From NCBI GenBank assembly GCA_964404745.1, contig CAYOLG010000020.1, forward strand, positions 1-64,000: 64,000 nt of DNA, written 5' to 3'. Below the pieces are notes generated by a model. That model did not search any database and was not told where the DNA came from. It saw nothing but the letters and a program-made list of their open reading frames with translations. This document shows, piece after piece, positions 51,792 through 60,891 of this stretch (positions are counted from its first letter, which is position 1; the number at the start of each line of letters is the position of its first letter). Both the position numbers and the translations under genes were made by a program. This DNA is from Pelagisphaera sp964404745. GTDB lineage: Bacteria; Verrucomicrobiota; Verrucomicrobiia; Opitutales; Opitutaceae.

Positions 51792-54700
51792 TCATCAACT
51801 TGGCTCGGGCTCGCTAAATAGGCGACCAGGGCCGCCACGTCGTTTTCAGGAATCGCGTCGAATAACCCGGTCGGCATCATCGACTGGCTAAGTATCTTAC
51901 GCTCCTCGATATCGGCGGTGCGAACGACGGTCTTCGTTCCCCCAGCCATGGAAACCTCCAATCGCGAGCCATCCTCGTTGGTCACCATCCCGCTAAATAC
52001 GCGGCCATCCTTTGTGGTAATCACATTGAGCTGGTAGTCTTTTCCCACCACCGAGTTCGGGGCTAACACGTTTTCCAGAATGTAGTCCAAATTTACGCGA
52101 TTAGACCCAGTGAGGTCGGGGCCCAGAGCCACACCTGAATCGAACAGCTTATGGCAAGTACCGCATGTATTGGAATATACATGACGCCCATAAGACAGGT
52201 CCACTCGCTCCAAACGCTCGGGAGTCAAAGCGAATTTCCAGCTGCGAATCTGTCGCGGCAAATCCGGTGGCAACTCGCTCGGCTCGCCCCACAAATTATT
52301 CATTTTCTGCGTGATTCGCGCGTCGCCGTGCGCTCGCATCTGCCGCATCAACACCGGAGACACCAAAGCGGCCTCCACTTGCTTGGATTCGATCGACTCC
52401 AACAATAGGATTGTCGTGTCTGGACGAGAGCCTAGCAAATTAATGCCTTCATTTCGCAGTTTCAGCGGAAAGTCTGGCAGCGCCTCTATAAGCTTGGCGG
52501 CTATCTTCGTATCCAGATATCGCGGCAAGGCAGCCAAAGCGGTTTCGCGAAACGCAGGCTCGTCTAGCAAGGAGGCTGCTACATTTCCGGCCTGAGGATC
52601 TCCGCCCAACTGGAGAATTTCCAAAGCTTCCATGCGCAAGCGTGGCAATCGACTAGAATCGTTGAGAACATTCCTCCAGTATGCAAACGCAGCGTTATCG
52701 CCGAGCCGAGCCCGTATGCGCAACACCATGGTATTCACTTTGTCGTGATTCAACGATTCGCCTCCTTGAATAAACGCATCCCACGAACTAGGACGCTCCA
52801 ATTCTACCTTCGAACCAATTGCCGCAAGAAAGCGCTGCCCGCGATTCAAGAATTCCTGTGGCGTTTTTGCCTTGCCAACATAGGCCAACAAAGCCCCTCG
52901 ACCCTCCACGGTCTCCGCCGCCCGACGCTGGGTGAAACTATCAAGTTTCGGCCAGGCCGAGCTACCCGCGATTTCGATGGCCCGATCCGGCGAACCCGTC
53001 ACCATGGGCTCGAGGCCATACCAAACGAGAAGCGGCAGATTCTGGTCATTGATGTCCGCCTGCCGTGACGATAGGCCTTGGGCCAAGTCCCAGCGTCTCG
53101 ATTCGGGAAGATTTTGTAACGCTGAAGCTAGGTAGCGCCGGACGATAGGCGACTCGTCCAACGTGGAAAGCTCGACGAATTTCTTGGCCACCTTTTCAGA
53201 AACATCATTTCCCTGTTCACCGTGGAAATGGACAGCCCAGCCGCGTACATAAGGATCTTTGTCATCCAACATTGTATACAATGTACCGTCTCCCATCAAA
53301 CCACATACTTGCATGGCCCAAAAAGCGCGCAATCTATGCGATCGCGGGTGATCCGCCCCCATCAATTTCTTCAACTCTTTAGCAACAGCGCCCCTATTCA
53401 ATTCCCCTAGGTGAGCGCGCTCCTGCAACAGCAGTTGGGCTTGCCTGGCGATAAAGCTATTGCTGTGCGTCAGGCGCTTTGCCAGTTCGACATCCGAAGC
53501 CCCCACGAGATCGATCCGATTGGCTTCGTAGTTACCGTAGCGAATACGGAACACGCGCCCATTAGACCTATCCCATATGTCCGGGTCTCGATGGTGGCAA
53601 GTCTGCGGGTCGTGCCAGTCGGAAGCGTACAAGGCCCCATCGGGACCTTGCACTAGAGCTACCCCAATGAACGAGTGGTCTTGCGCCAGAGCGAAATCCG
53701 GAGCGTGGCGAATAACCGTTCCTGATCCCTCTTTTTCCGGCTTTTCACGCACGATTCGATGCCCATGTAGATTGTGGAAAAAGGAGTCACCCCGATAAGC
53801 TTCAGGAAAATTGTCTGCCTGGTAAATGACCAGTCCGCAATGAGCATGGCCGCCTCCCAACGCCGAGGTATCGGCCGCTTTTTCTCGCTGCAAGGCTCGA
53901 TCGACCTTCCCATCCGCCCGCATCGAGTCGAAAGTGCCGTCTCCATAATGCAAGTGATCCGCGATCGTTTTGATGTCATCGTAAATGTATGAATTAAAGT
54001 GCTGACCCGCTTGACGAAAATAGCGACCCCCTTGAATCACCTGATAGTAATGCGGTATGACACAGGCGGTTGTGAACCAATCTCCATTCTCGTCGAAGTC
54101 CAGCCCCCAAGGATTGCTGGTTCCCCAGGCAAAGACTTCGAACTCATGCTTAGTAGGATGGTAGCGCCAAATACCAGCGTTGATAGGTACTCGCTGATTA
54201 TCCGGAGTTCCAGGCTTGCCGACATTGGAATGCGTGAACACTCCATGGCATCCATAGAGCCAGCCATCGGGACCCCACGTGAAGCTGTTTAGCGTTTCGT
54301 GAGTGTCCTGATATCCCCAACCATCGAGCAGAACTTCCGGTTCGCCATCAGCCACATCGTCGCCGTCTCGGTCCGGAATGAATAGCAAGTAGGGAGCGGC
54401 GCCGAGCCAAACACCGCCGAATCCAACCTCGATCCCGCTAATCAAGTTCATATTTTCGGCGAACACCTTCTTTGTTTCGAATTCCCCATCCGCGTCTTTG
54501 TCTTCGAAAATCAGGATACGGTCATCGCCTTTTACCCCCGGTTTCCGAACGGGATATGTTTTGCCCTCAGCCACCCATAGTCGACCTCGAGCATCGAAAC
54601 ACATGGCGATCGGCTGAACCACGTCGGGCTCCGACGCTATGAGATCAACGTGAAAACCCTCCGGTACTTCCATCGCGGCAGCAGCCTCTACCGGAGTACG

Positions 54701-56170
54701 GCCATCAGCCCAATCATCGTACGGCCGGCCGCCTTTGACGCGCCATCTTTCCGGCCGCGCCGCTAGGATATCTCCCTTCTGAAAGTGTATGCTAACGCCG
54801 CGCTTGCTGGCGCTGACCACATCCAGCCTACCATCAGCATTCAGATCCTCAACCAGAACATCGACCCCTATACCGCTGTCATTATCGATCAAATACGGCA
54901 CAAACTCGACACTATCCCCAGTCTTTTCGGCCCGGAACCAAAAGACGACCGGTTCCTGATTGTTGCCCGGATCCTTGCCGTAGTGGGCATGCCAGCGCTT
55001 GCCAGTGACTATGTCTTTGACTCCGTCCCCATCAATATCCTTGAGCTCCACACCGTGTAGTTGGCTAACGGCGACGCCAAAGGGATTCTGAGCCGAGCTC
55101 TCGCCCATGATGTCGATCCGTTCGAATCGACGTTCACCGTCTTCCATACCGGTCTGCCGAAACCAAGCTAACCCAAAGCCATGGCCGTTCAAAGCGGCAA
55201 CGATATCCTGCAAGCCATCGCCATCCACATCGTGAACATGGATTTGGGCGCCGCCTCGATCGTACTGCTCAGGAGACCAAACGCTTTTCTTCCACTGTCC
55301 ACTTTTGTCCGCGCCCGGATTCTCCCACCAAGAGTAGCGATCGAGGATATCCAAATCGCCATCGTCGTCCAAGTCTCCGATGCCCAATCCATGCCCGAAG
55401 GGCTGCACAGCCTCTCCTACTTTGGAAACGGCTACCCATTTCCAAGTTTGTAGCGGATCATTGCCCGCTCGATAATAGCCAAAAGCCCGGTCCCGAGAGC
55501 AAACGATTTCTGGTAGTCCACCCGGGATAATATCCACGAAATCGGGCGATTCATGGCTCACCTGATCGGCAATAATCACCATATCCCAATTGGCGTCGCC
55601 GGACGGGTTGCCTGGATTCAAATAGAGACGCGCCTCTTTGCCAGGGAACCCCAGTACGAGAATATCATTGTCTCCATCCGAGTCGATGTCGTGGACATAA
55701 CTGAAAAAGTTGTCCGAGTAGCGACGGAGATCGAATGTGTCTCCATCGTAGAAGCGATGCGGCGTCGCGAAACTCGGCCCAGCCCACCAGAAAGGACCGC
55801 TGACTAGGTCCCCGCGGCCGTCGCCATTGATGTCGCCAAAGCCTGCTCCCTCAGCATAAAACTCCCCGTGCAATCGCTGTGAGCTCCATCCGTTGTCCAC
55901 CGCGGCGAGGCTCGGGGGCAGAGCTAAAAGAATTCCGAAAACGAGGACAGATGCCCAAGATCGGAAACCAACGATCGTGTCCAGCCCGGATTTTTCAAAA
56001 ATTTCGTCGAGATGGCTCGAAGGGCGAGGCCATCCGTGGTTTGGACGCAGGCGAGCGGGTGAAGCTCGGTAGGCGCCCTGCCAAGTCGCTCGGCAATTCC
56101 GAGTCGCTGCTGGCCCGGCATGCGAGCTCGCAGTAGAAAGTTTGTGAGAAATGCGGGCTAGTAACTTCAT
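51773..56170 (-). CDS. Giant secreted protein: VCBS/FG-GAP repeats, PVC-type membrane-bound dehydrogenase domain, HEAT-like region and heme-binding domain
   Basis: Up to 1465 residues. A hydrophobic signal (ASVLVFGILLALPPSLAA) lies at about residues 72-90, preceded by a Pro/Arg-rich stretch of doubtful translation and no ATG nearer. Residues 95-470 hold six FG-GAP/VCBS calcium motifs (GDINGDGRGDL, DIDSDGDNDIL, DLDDDGDLDIL, DVDGDGLQDIV, DIDGDGVKDIV, DLNADGRLDVV). Residues about 510-930 are the PVC membrane-bound dehydrogenase domain (IAMCFDARGRLWVAEG, GWLYGCHGVFTHSN, NPWGLDFDENGDWF). Then follow HEAT-like helices and a c-type heme domain with CGTCHKLFDSGVALGPDLTG. It likely oxidises carbohydrates in the periplasm. 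It leads an operon with two sulfatases and the dioxygenase. Confidence 0.85.
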   Translation of the reverse strand: MKLLARISHKLSTASSHAGPAATRNCRATWQGAYRASPARLRPNHGWPRPSSHLDEIFEKSGLDTIVGFRSWASVLVFGILLALPPSLAAVDNGWSSQRLHGEFYAEGAGFGDINGDGRGDLVSGPFWWAGPSFATPHRFYDGDTFDLRRYSDNFFSYVHDIDSDGDNDILVLGFPGKEARLYLNPGNPSGDANWDMVIIADQVSHESPDFVDIIPGGLPEIVCSRDRAFGYYRAGNDPLQTWKWVAVSKVGEAVQPFGHGLGIGDLDDDGDLDILDRYSWWENPGADKSGQWKKSVWSPEQYDRGGAQIHVHDVDGDGLQDIVAALNGHGFGLAWFRQTGMEDGERRFERIDIMGESSAQNPFGVAVSQLHGVELKDIDGDGVKDIVTGKRWHAHYGKDPGNNQEPVVFWFRAEKTGDSVEFVPYLIDNDSGIGVDVLVEDLNADGRLDVVSASKRGVSIHFQKGDILAARPERWRVKGGRPYDDWADGRTPVEAAAAMEVPEGFHVDLIASEPDVVQPIAMCFDARGRLWVAEGKTYPVRKPGVKGDDRILIFEDKDADGEFETKKVFAENMNLISGIEVGFGGVWLGAAPYLLFIPDRDGDDVADGEPEVLLDGWGYQDTHETLNSFTWGPDGWLYGCHGVFTHSNVGKPGTPDNQRVPINAGIWRYHPTKHEFEVFAWGTSNPWGLDFDENGDWFTTACVIPHYYQVIQGGRYFRQAGQHFNSYIYDDIKTIADHLHYGDGTFDSMRADGKVDRALQREKAADTSALGGGHAHCGLVIYQADNFPEAYRGDSFFHNLHGHRIVREKPEKEGSGTVIRHAPDFALAQDHSFIGVALVQGPDGALYASDWHDPQTCHHRDPDIWDRSNGRVFRIRYGNYEANRIDLVGASDVELAKRLTHSNSFIARQAQLLLQERAHLGELNRGAVAKELKKLMGADHPRSHRLRAFWAMQVCGLMGDGTLYTMLDDKDPYVRGWAVHFHGEQGNDVSEKVAKKFVELSTLDESPIVRRYLASALQNLPESRRWDLAQGLSSRQADINDQNLPLLVWYGLEPMVTGSPDRAIEIAGSSAWPKLDSFTQRRAAETVEGRGALLAYVGKAKTPQEFLNRGQRFLAAIGSKVELERPSSWDAFIQGGESLNHDKVNTMVLRIRARLGDNAAFAYWRNVLNDSSRLPRLRMEALEILQLGGDPQAGNVAASLLDEPAFRETALAALPRYLDTKIAAKLIEALPDFPLKLRNEGINLLGSRPDTTILLLESIESKQVEAALVSPVLMRQMRAHGDARITQKMNNLWGEPSELPPDLPRQIRSWKFALTPERLERVDLSYGRHVYSNTCGTCHKLFDSGVALGPDLTGSNRVNLDYILENVLAPNSVVGKDYQLNVITTKDGRVFSGMVTNEDGSRLEVSMAGGTKTVVRTADIEERKILSQSMMPTGLFDAIPENDVAALVAYLASPSQVDEWKGEK

Positions 56171-56333
56171 AGGGGAATTAGGATAGTCTTTTTACAGTAA
56201 AGAATTCCTCCGATGGCCACCAAAAAGGACAGTAGGATCGTCAGCCAGGACACAAACGCAGACCACCCAGATAAACTAGCCGGGCTCAACTCAAATCAAT
56301 CCGCGCTCTCCGCGTCATCCGTGGTTCTAATCC

Positions 56334-58691
56334 CTATTCGCCTTCCGGCAAATCCTTGGCCTTCCGAACGAGCTCAATGAATTGCGATCTTAAGCTATTC
56401 GAATCCCTCCCTCTGGCATTTCCTGCTATCCGCAAGATACGGTCATAAGAAATCGATCCCTTGTATTCCGAATCTCGTAATAGCATACCGAACCCAGCCA
56501 CGCTGGAAGCGAATCGGAAATCCGCGCTGGCAACATCAAACTCTCGATCTATCTCCCCCGTAAACGGTTCCTCTATCGACTGGCTAGTGTCACCGTCGGG
56601 AGCCTTGTAGCGCAGCTTTACCGTTAGCCATTCGCTCGAAGCTTCTGAACTATCGTGCTGGGCCACATACTTGGAGGCATCTACAGAAGGGATTTCGAAA
56701 TCGGCATTCGCCGGAACTATTTCGTAAAGAGCTGTCACCGAGCGGCCAGCGCCGATTTCGCCAGCGTCCTCGGTATCGTCGTTGAAATCCTCCTTGGCCA
56801 GCTTGCGATTCACGTAACCGATCAATCGATACGCTTTTATCTGAGCCGGATTAAAATCGACCTGGATCTTCACATCTTTGGCGATGGTGTGCAAAGTTCC
56901 CAGCATGTCGTCCACAAACACTTTGCGGGCTTCTTGCTGGCTGTCGATGTAGGCATAGTTGCCATTGCCCTTATTGGAGAGCTGCTCCATCTTTCCATCC
57001 TGATAGTTGCCTCGACCAAACCCGATAGCCGAGAAGAACACACCCGACTTGGCCTTCTCTTCGATCAATCGGGTCAAACTCCCGTCGTCGGTTACGCCAA
57101 CATTGAAATCGCCATCCGTGCAGAGGATCACTCGATTGATGCCTCCTTCGATAAACCTTTCTACAGCCACCTCATAGGCCAATTGAATGCCAGCTCCTCC
57201 ATCGGTGGACCCTCCTGAACGCAAGTTGTCGATGGCGTGCCGAATGGTTTCCTTGTTATTGGCCGTAGTAGATGGCAAAGCCAGGCCGGAGGAGCCCGCG
57301 TAGACAACGATGGCAATTCGGTCATTCCCTCCCATTTGCTCAACCAAGAGCTTCATGGATTCCTGAGCCAGCGACAATTTATTGGGCTGTCCCATAGAGC
57401 CGGATACGTCTATCAAAAATACGAGATTGGCATCGGGACGGTCTTCGCCGGATACCTCTTTCCCTTGCAGCCCGATTCTAACCAGCTGATTCACCTCGCT
57501 CCAGGGCGCCTTGGCCGCTTCTACATTGACCGAGAATGGGGTCTCCCCTTCTGGTTGCGGATAGTCGTATTTGAAGTAGTTGATCAGTTCCTCGATCCGT
57601 ACCGCATCCGCAACAGGACGTTGACCAGACTCGATCATGCGGCGAACGTTCGCATACGAGGCCGTATCCACATCGATCGAGAAGGTTGACAAGGGATTGT
57701 CTAGCACGCCTTTGAACTCGTTTTCCTCAATACGATCGTACCCTTCGCGATCGGTTGGAAGCGGCTGATGCAGGACAGGGGTCGCCAAGGGATGAACAAC
57801 TCCCGAACGATCCGTCCAGCTAGCCCCGGCTTCCGCCTTCTTCTGCGGGTTCGTTTCGGAGGCCAATCGGATCCGATTTTCTTTCTCGCCCATCGGGGCA
57901 ATTGCTGGTGTCGCTCTTCCCTGAGAAACAATCCCTGAGACCGTCGCAGAACGATCAGCCACCAAGTCACCACGAAATAACTGAGACTCGGCAACGGGCT
58001 CTGCGTTAACAGCGAGGTCTGCAAACTGCCGCAAACTGCCCTGAGCAGATTCGTTCGTCTCAGAAGACCACGATTCTTCAGCCCTGGCTCTACTCAACGA
58101 TCCAGTTGCTACGGCTAGATTCTGCTCCGCCTGACGAAGCTGGATTTCCCGCCTCTGGGCTGATATTCGCGAATCGGCTGGCTGGTCGAAAGGAATCGCT
58201 TCATCGACTGCCTTGATAGCCTGACCTCTGCCGACTAAAGCGCCCTCTGTTTGGCCGTCACGCCGCAGCCTATCGTTCCCCACAATCGCATCCCCGTCAT
58301 CCTTGCTACGAAATGCTGAGGCTTCCTCGGGAGCCATTGGCAAGGTTGCAATCTCTGTGGCTTGCCTATCGAGAACGACAATGCTGAACACGCCAATTGC
58401 CAAACAGGCAGCCAAGCCGTAGGTCCAAGCAGGAAAAGCGATCAACTTGCGTTTTTCATCGCCGCCTCGATTGTTGGCAGCTACTTCCAAGGCCATTAGC
58501 TGACCCACATCCAATTTCTCTGGAAGGTCCTTTTCCGCTCGAAATTCTGATTCCAGCGACTTGGCAAAAGCTTCCAGCTCTTCGAAGGCTTCTCGGTCCT
58601 GGTTTTCAATTTCCCGATCATTTAGCTCTTCGGACTGTTCGCCTAGCGCTTTGGCCGTGAATCTGGGGTCGTCTTTGTTAATTTTTTTCAT
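56334..58691 (-). CDS. Membrane-anchored VWA-domain protein (YfbK/DUF3520-like) with putative anti-sigma N-terminus
   Basis: 785 residues. Residues 1-82 are cytosolic, beginning DDPRFTAKALGEQSEELND, similar to the DPRLTAYALGEL start of zinc-less anti-sigma domains. One membrane helix follows at 84-107 (FPAWTYGLAACLAIGVFSIVVL). The outer part has a Glu/Ala-rich linker, a YfbK-type segment (NPLSTFSIDVDTASYANVRR, then RIEELINYFKYDYP), a von Willebrand factor A domain whose MIDAS is FLIDVSGSMGQPNKLS near residue 428 with GGSTDGGAG and LCTDGDFNVGV, and a C-terminal DUF3520-like part. It lies 26 nt downstream of an ECF sigma gene, which fits an anti-sigma sensor role (inference). Confidence 0.85.
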   Translation of the reverse strand: MKKINKDDPRFTAKALGEQSEELNDREIENQDREAFEELEAFAKSLESEFRAEKDLPEKLDVGQLMALEVAANNRGGDEKRKLIAFPAWTYGLAACLAIGVFSIVVLDRQATEIATLPMAPEEASAFRSKDDGDAIVGNDRLRRDGQTEGALVGRGQAIKAVDEAIPFDQPADSRISAQRREIQLRQAEQNLAVATGSLSRARAEESWSSETNESAQGSLRQFADLAVNAEPVAESQLFRGDLVADRSATVSGIVSQGRATPAIAPMGEKENRIRLASETNPQKKAEAGASWTDRSGVVHPLATPVLHQPLPTDREGYDRIEENEFKGVLDNPLSTFSIDVDTASYANVRRMIESGQRPVADAVRIEELINYFKYDYPQPEGETPFSVNVEAAKAPWSEVNQLVRIGLQGKEVSGEDRPDANLVFLIDVSGSMGQPNKLSLAQESMKLLVEQMGGNDRIAIVVYAGSSGLALPSTTANNKETIRHAIDNLRSGGSTDGGAGIQLAYEVAVERFIEGGINRVILCTDGDFNVGVTDDGSLTRLIEEKAKSGVFFSAIGFGRGNYQDGKMEQLSNKGNGNYAYIDSQQEARKVFVDDMLGTLHTIAKDVKIQVDFNPAQIKAYRLIGYVNRKLAKEDFNDDTEDAGEIGAGRSVTALYEIVPANADFEIPSVDASKYVAQHDSSEASSEWLTVKLRYKAPDGDTSQSIEEPFTGEIDREFDVASADFRFASSVAGFGMLLRDSEYKGSISYDRILRIAGNARGRDSNSLRSQFIELVRKAKDLPEGE

Positions 58692-58717
58692 TTATATATT
58701 CTATTTCTTAATACGGT

Positions 58718-59242
58718 TTATTTTACCGCTTTCCATCGCTGCTTGAGTTCCTTGAGGGCGTGATGCAGCACATAGCCCACATTGCTTACCGTCAGTCCGG
58801 TGACTTCGCTAATCTCCTTATAAGAGAGCCCTTGCTGGAATTTCAGCGTCACCACCTCTCGATCCCGACTTGGAAGTTGCTCGACCAGCTCCAAGAGCGA
58901 CCGAATGGCTTCCGACTTCCGCGCTTCCCCCGCGACGATTTCCCCCACACCCGCCACGGCCTCCAAGGTTTCCGTCTTCTCGAATAGACTCATGCGTTTT
59001 TCCTTTCTCAATGCATCGAGCGCCTGATTTCGAGTGACCCTGAAGAGCCAGCTGACGAGATGCCCTTCGACATCCCGCCAGCTTTGTTTGCAGAGCTTCA
59101 GAAACACCTCTTGCACGATGTCCTTGGCCTGCTCTCTCCCCCCAACGATACTGGCCGCGTAGCGAATCAGGGCCGACTGATGCTCCTGCACCACCCTTCG
59201 GATCCGATCCCACTCTGTCTCCCTATTCGTCACTTCCGCCAT
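58718..59242 (-). CDS. ECF-type RNA polymerase sigma factor
   Basis: 174 residues. Region 2 is ALIRYAASIVGGREQAKDIVQEVF, with WLFRVTRNQALDALRKEKR. Region 4 is QLPSRDREVVTLKFQQGLSYKEI followed by TGLTVSNVGYVLHHALKELK. It is the first gene of a two-gene unit with the VWA membrane protein, the usual order for a sigma/anti-sigma pair. The sequence around DIVQEVFLKLCKQSW is typical of ECF groups common in Planctomycetes and Verrucomicrobia. Target promoters are unknown. Confidence 0.93.
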   Translation of the reverse strand: MAEVTNRETEWDRIRRVVQEHQSALIRYAASIVGGREQAKDIVQEVFLKLCKQSWRDVEGHLVSWLFRVTRNQALDALRKEKRMSLFEKTETLEAVAGVGEIVAGEARKSEAIRSLLELVEQLPSRDREVVTLKFQQGLSYKEISEVTGLTVSNVGYVLHHALKELKQRWKAVK

Positions 59243-59558
59243 ACCGTCTCTACTTCGATCTCATTCCTCGATAGTCGTGTTCGCAAAGGAAACGTTCGCC
59301 GATTCGGTTTTCTTAGAATGAATTTCGAAGCTCATCGATTCCTCTATGGGCTTTTATGTTGCAACCAATTGATTATCAGAACCCCGCAACGAAAACAGCT
59401 GAACCAAAAACGATTAGTCCGCCAATTCCTCGAAGCTCATCTAAAGCATCCGCCTAATGGCTATCAGAACCATCTAGCGTGCAACGTTGCACTCTTAATG
59501 ATACCCAAACTAGCGAGGGAATGAAGAACTCGGAATAGCTGCAGCGCCCTTGACGGAT
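59243..59558. other. Gene-free spacer upstream of the sigma factor
   Basis: About 315 nt that must hold the promoter of the sigma/VWA unit. No repeats, RNA genes or credible frames were recognised. Confidence 0.35.
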
Positions 59559-60666
59559 TCAACTCAGGATTGAGCTAGCAATCAGCCTCAAAACGATAAC
59601 CTCGTCTACACCACCTCTCTTGATCGCTTCGCTTGGCATTCAGAATACTACGCAGGTGTCTTCTCTTAGGACTATATTGCGGACGCCGGCATCATTCATT
59701 TCTCGCATTCCTGCAGCTCCGTCGTCGCCCATGCCGGTTAGCATAACCCCGGTGGCGTTGGAACCAGCGGCAATCGCGACCGATCGGAACAATACATCGA
59801 CCGAGGGGCGATGGCGGTTGACCAGAGGCCTTCCACGGTGTCCACGAAATAGTTCTGACCCGATCGTTTCAATACCAGGTGATGGCTTCTTGGGGACACT
59901 AGGGCTAGGTCTGGCTCAATTCGCTCCCCTTTCTTGGCCTCTCGAACTTCGATCTGGCATAGTTCGTTAAGACGCTGAGCAAACGGCTCAGTGAACTGTT
60001 CCGGCATGGGCTGGACAATGACGATCCCAGCGCAATCAATCGGCATTTGTACCAGGATCGCCCGAATGGCATCGACACCACCCGTCGATGCTCCGATAGC
60101 GATCACATTGGGAGTCTTTGGGATCCGATTGACTAGCTCCGGATTTGGAGGCTGTAGAATTACATCGGCCGACAGCTTTTCCTCCGCGCCCTGTAAAAAG
60201 GAGTTTTCAGGTCCAGCATTCAAGGGACCTATTTGCGACGATCCCTTGATCTACTTTCGGCGAGCTTCGACAGCAGATAACAGCTTATCATGGATACGCA
60301 TTTCCAGTTCCTGCATTTGCCTAGCCGTCGCAGCCTGAGGCTTGGCGATGATATCTACGGCCCCTTTTCTAAGCAATCCAACGAAACTCGCGATCCCTCT
60401 TTTGTGAAGCTTGAACACACCACCACTGGGAGCGCCTTGATCCGCATCAATTTCTGGAGAAAGGTGATTCCGTCCGTTCTCAGCATTTGCACGTCGAGCA
60501 CCATTGCATCCAGTGAAGCGGTTTTTAGCGACTCCACGGCTTCGTACGGATCCGCTGCCACTGCCGACACCTATAGCTTCGGATGGCGATTGATGATATC
60601 GGTTAAAATTCTTCGCGCCGTGGAGGAGTCGTCGACAATCATGACGCTGAACCTCGAATTTGGCAT
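59559..60666 (-). pseudogene. cheB: Pseudogene of CheB-type protein-glutamate methylesterase
   Basis: Full-length but broken. The receiver domain starts MPNSRFSVMIVDDSSTARRI, hits TAG after NRHPKL, resumes with DAMVLDVQMLRTDGITFLQK and shifts frame after LDCLEKG; the linker reads RKGAVDIIAKPQAATARQMQ. The methylesterase domain has NVIAIGASTGGVDAIRAILV (catalytic Ser), but the active-site His motif QHMPEQFT reads QPMPEQFT. A further frameshift follows FVDTVEG; GVMLTGMGDDGAAGM continues in the other frame, then a TGA after TCVVF. CheB removes methyl groups from chemoreceptors. No other chemotaxis gene is in the window. Confidence 0.85.
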
Positions 60667-60740
60667 AGAGATTTGTCCGCAGACTTGGCTGATTGGCTAG
60701 CTATCAATTGGTATCCAACTTTCAATTGAATCCGTGATAT

Positions 60741-60800
60741 CTGTTTCATCCGTGGTTAAACAATTTTCGTTATCTTTCTTAACCACAGATTTCACAGAGG
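60741..60800. repeat. Intergenic motif of the CCACAGATTTCACAGA type
   Basis: CTGTTTCATCCGTGGTTAA and TTAACCACAGATTTCACAGA form an imperfect inverted repeat around an AT-rich loop. Related wording (CGCGTCATCCGTGGTTCTAA) appears at about 56308-56330. Motifs like this are scattered through many bacterial genomes without known function. Confidence 0.5.
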
Positions 60801-60891
60801 GCGTCGGAATTTGATCATACGCGGCATTGCGCGAGCGCGAGCCCTACAAAAGATCCTCTGAATCATCTGTGGTCAAAATGAATCGCCGCCC

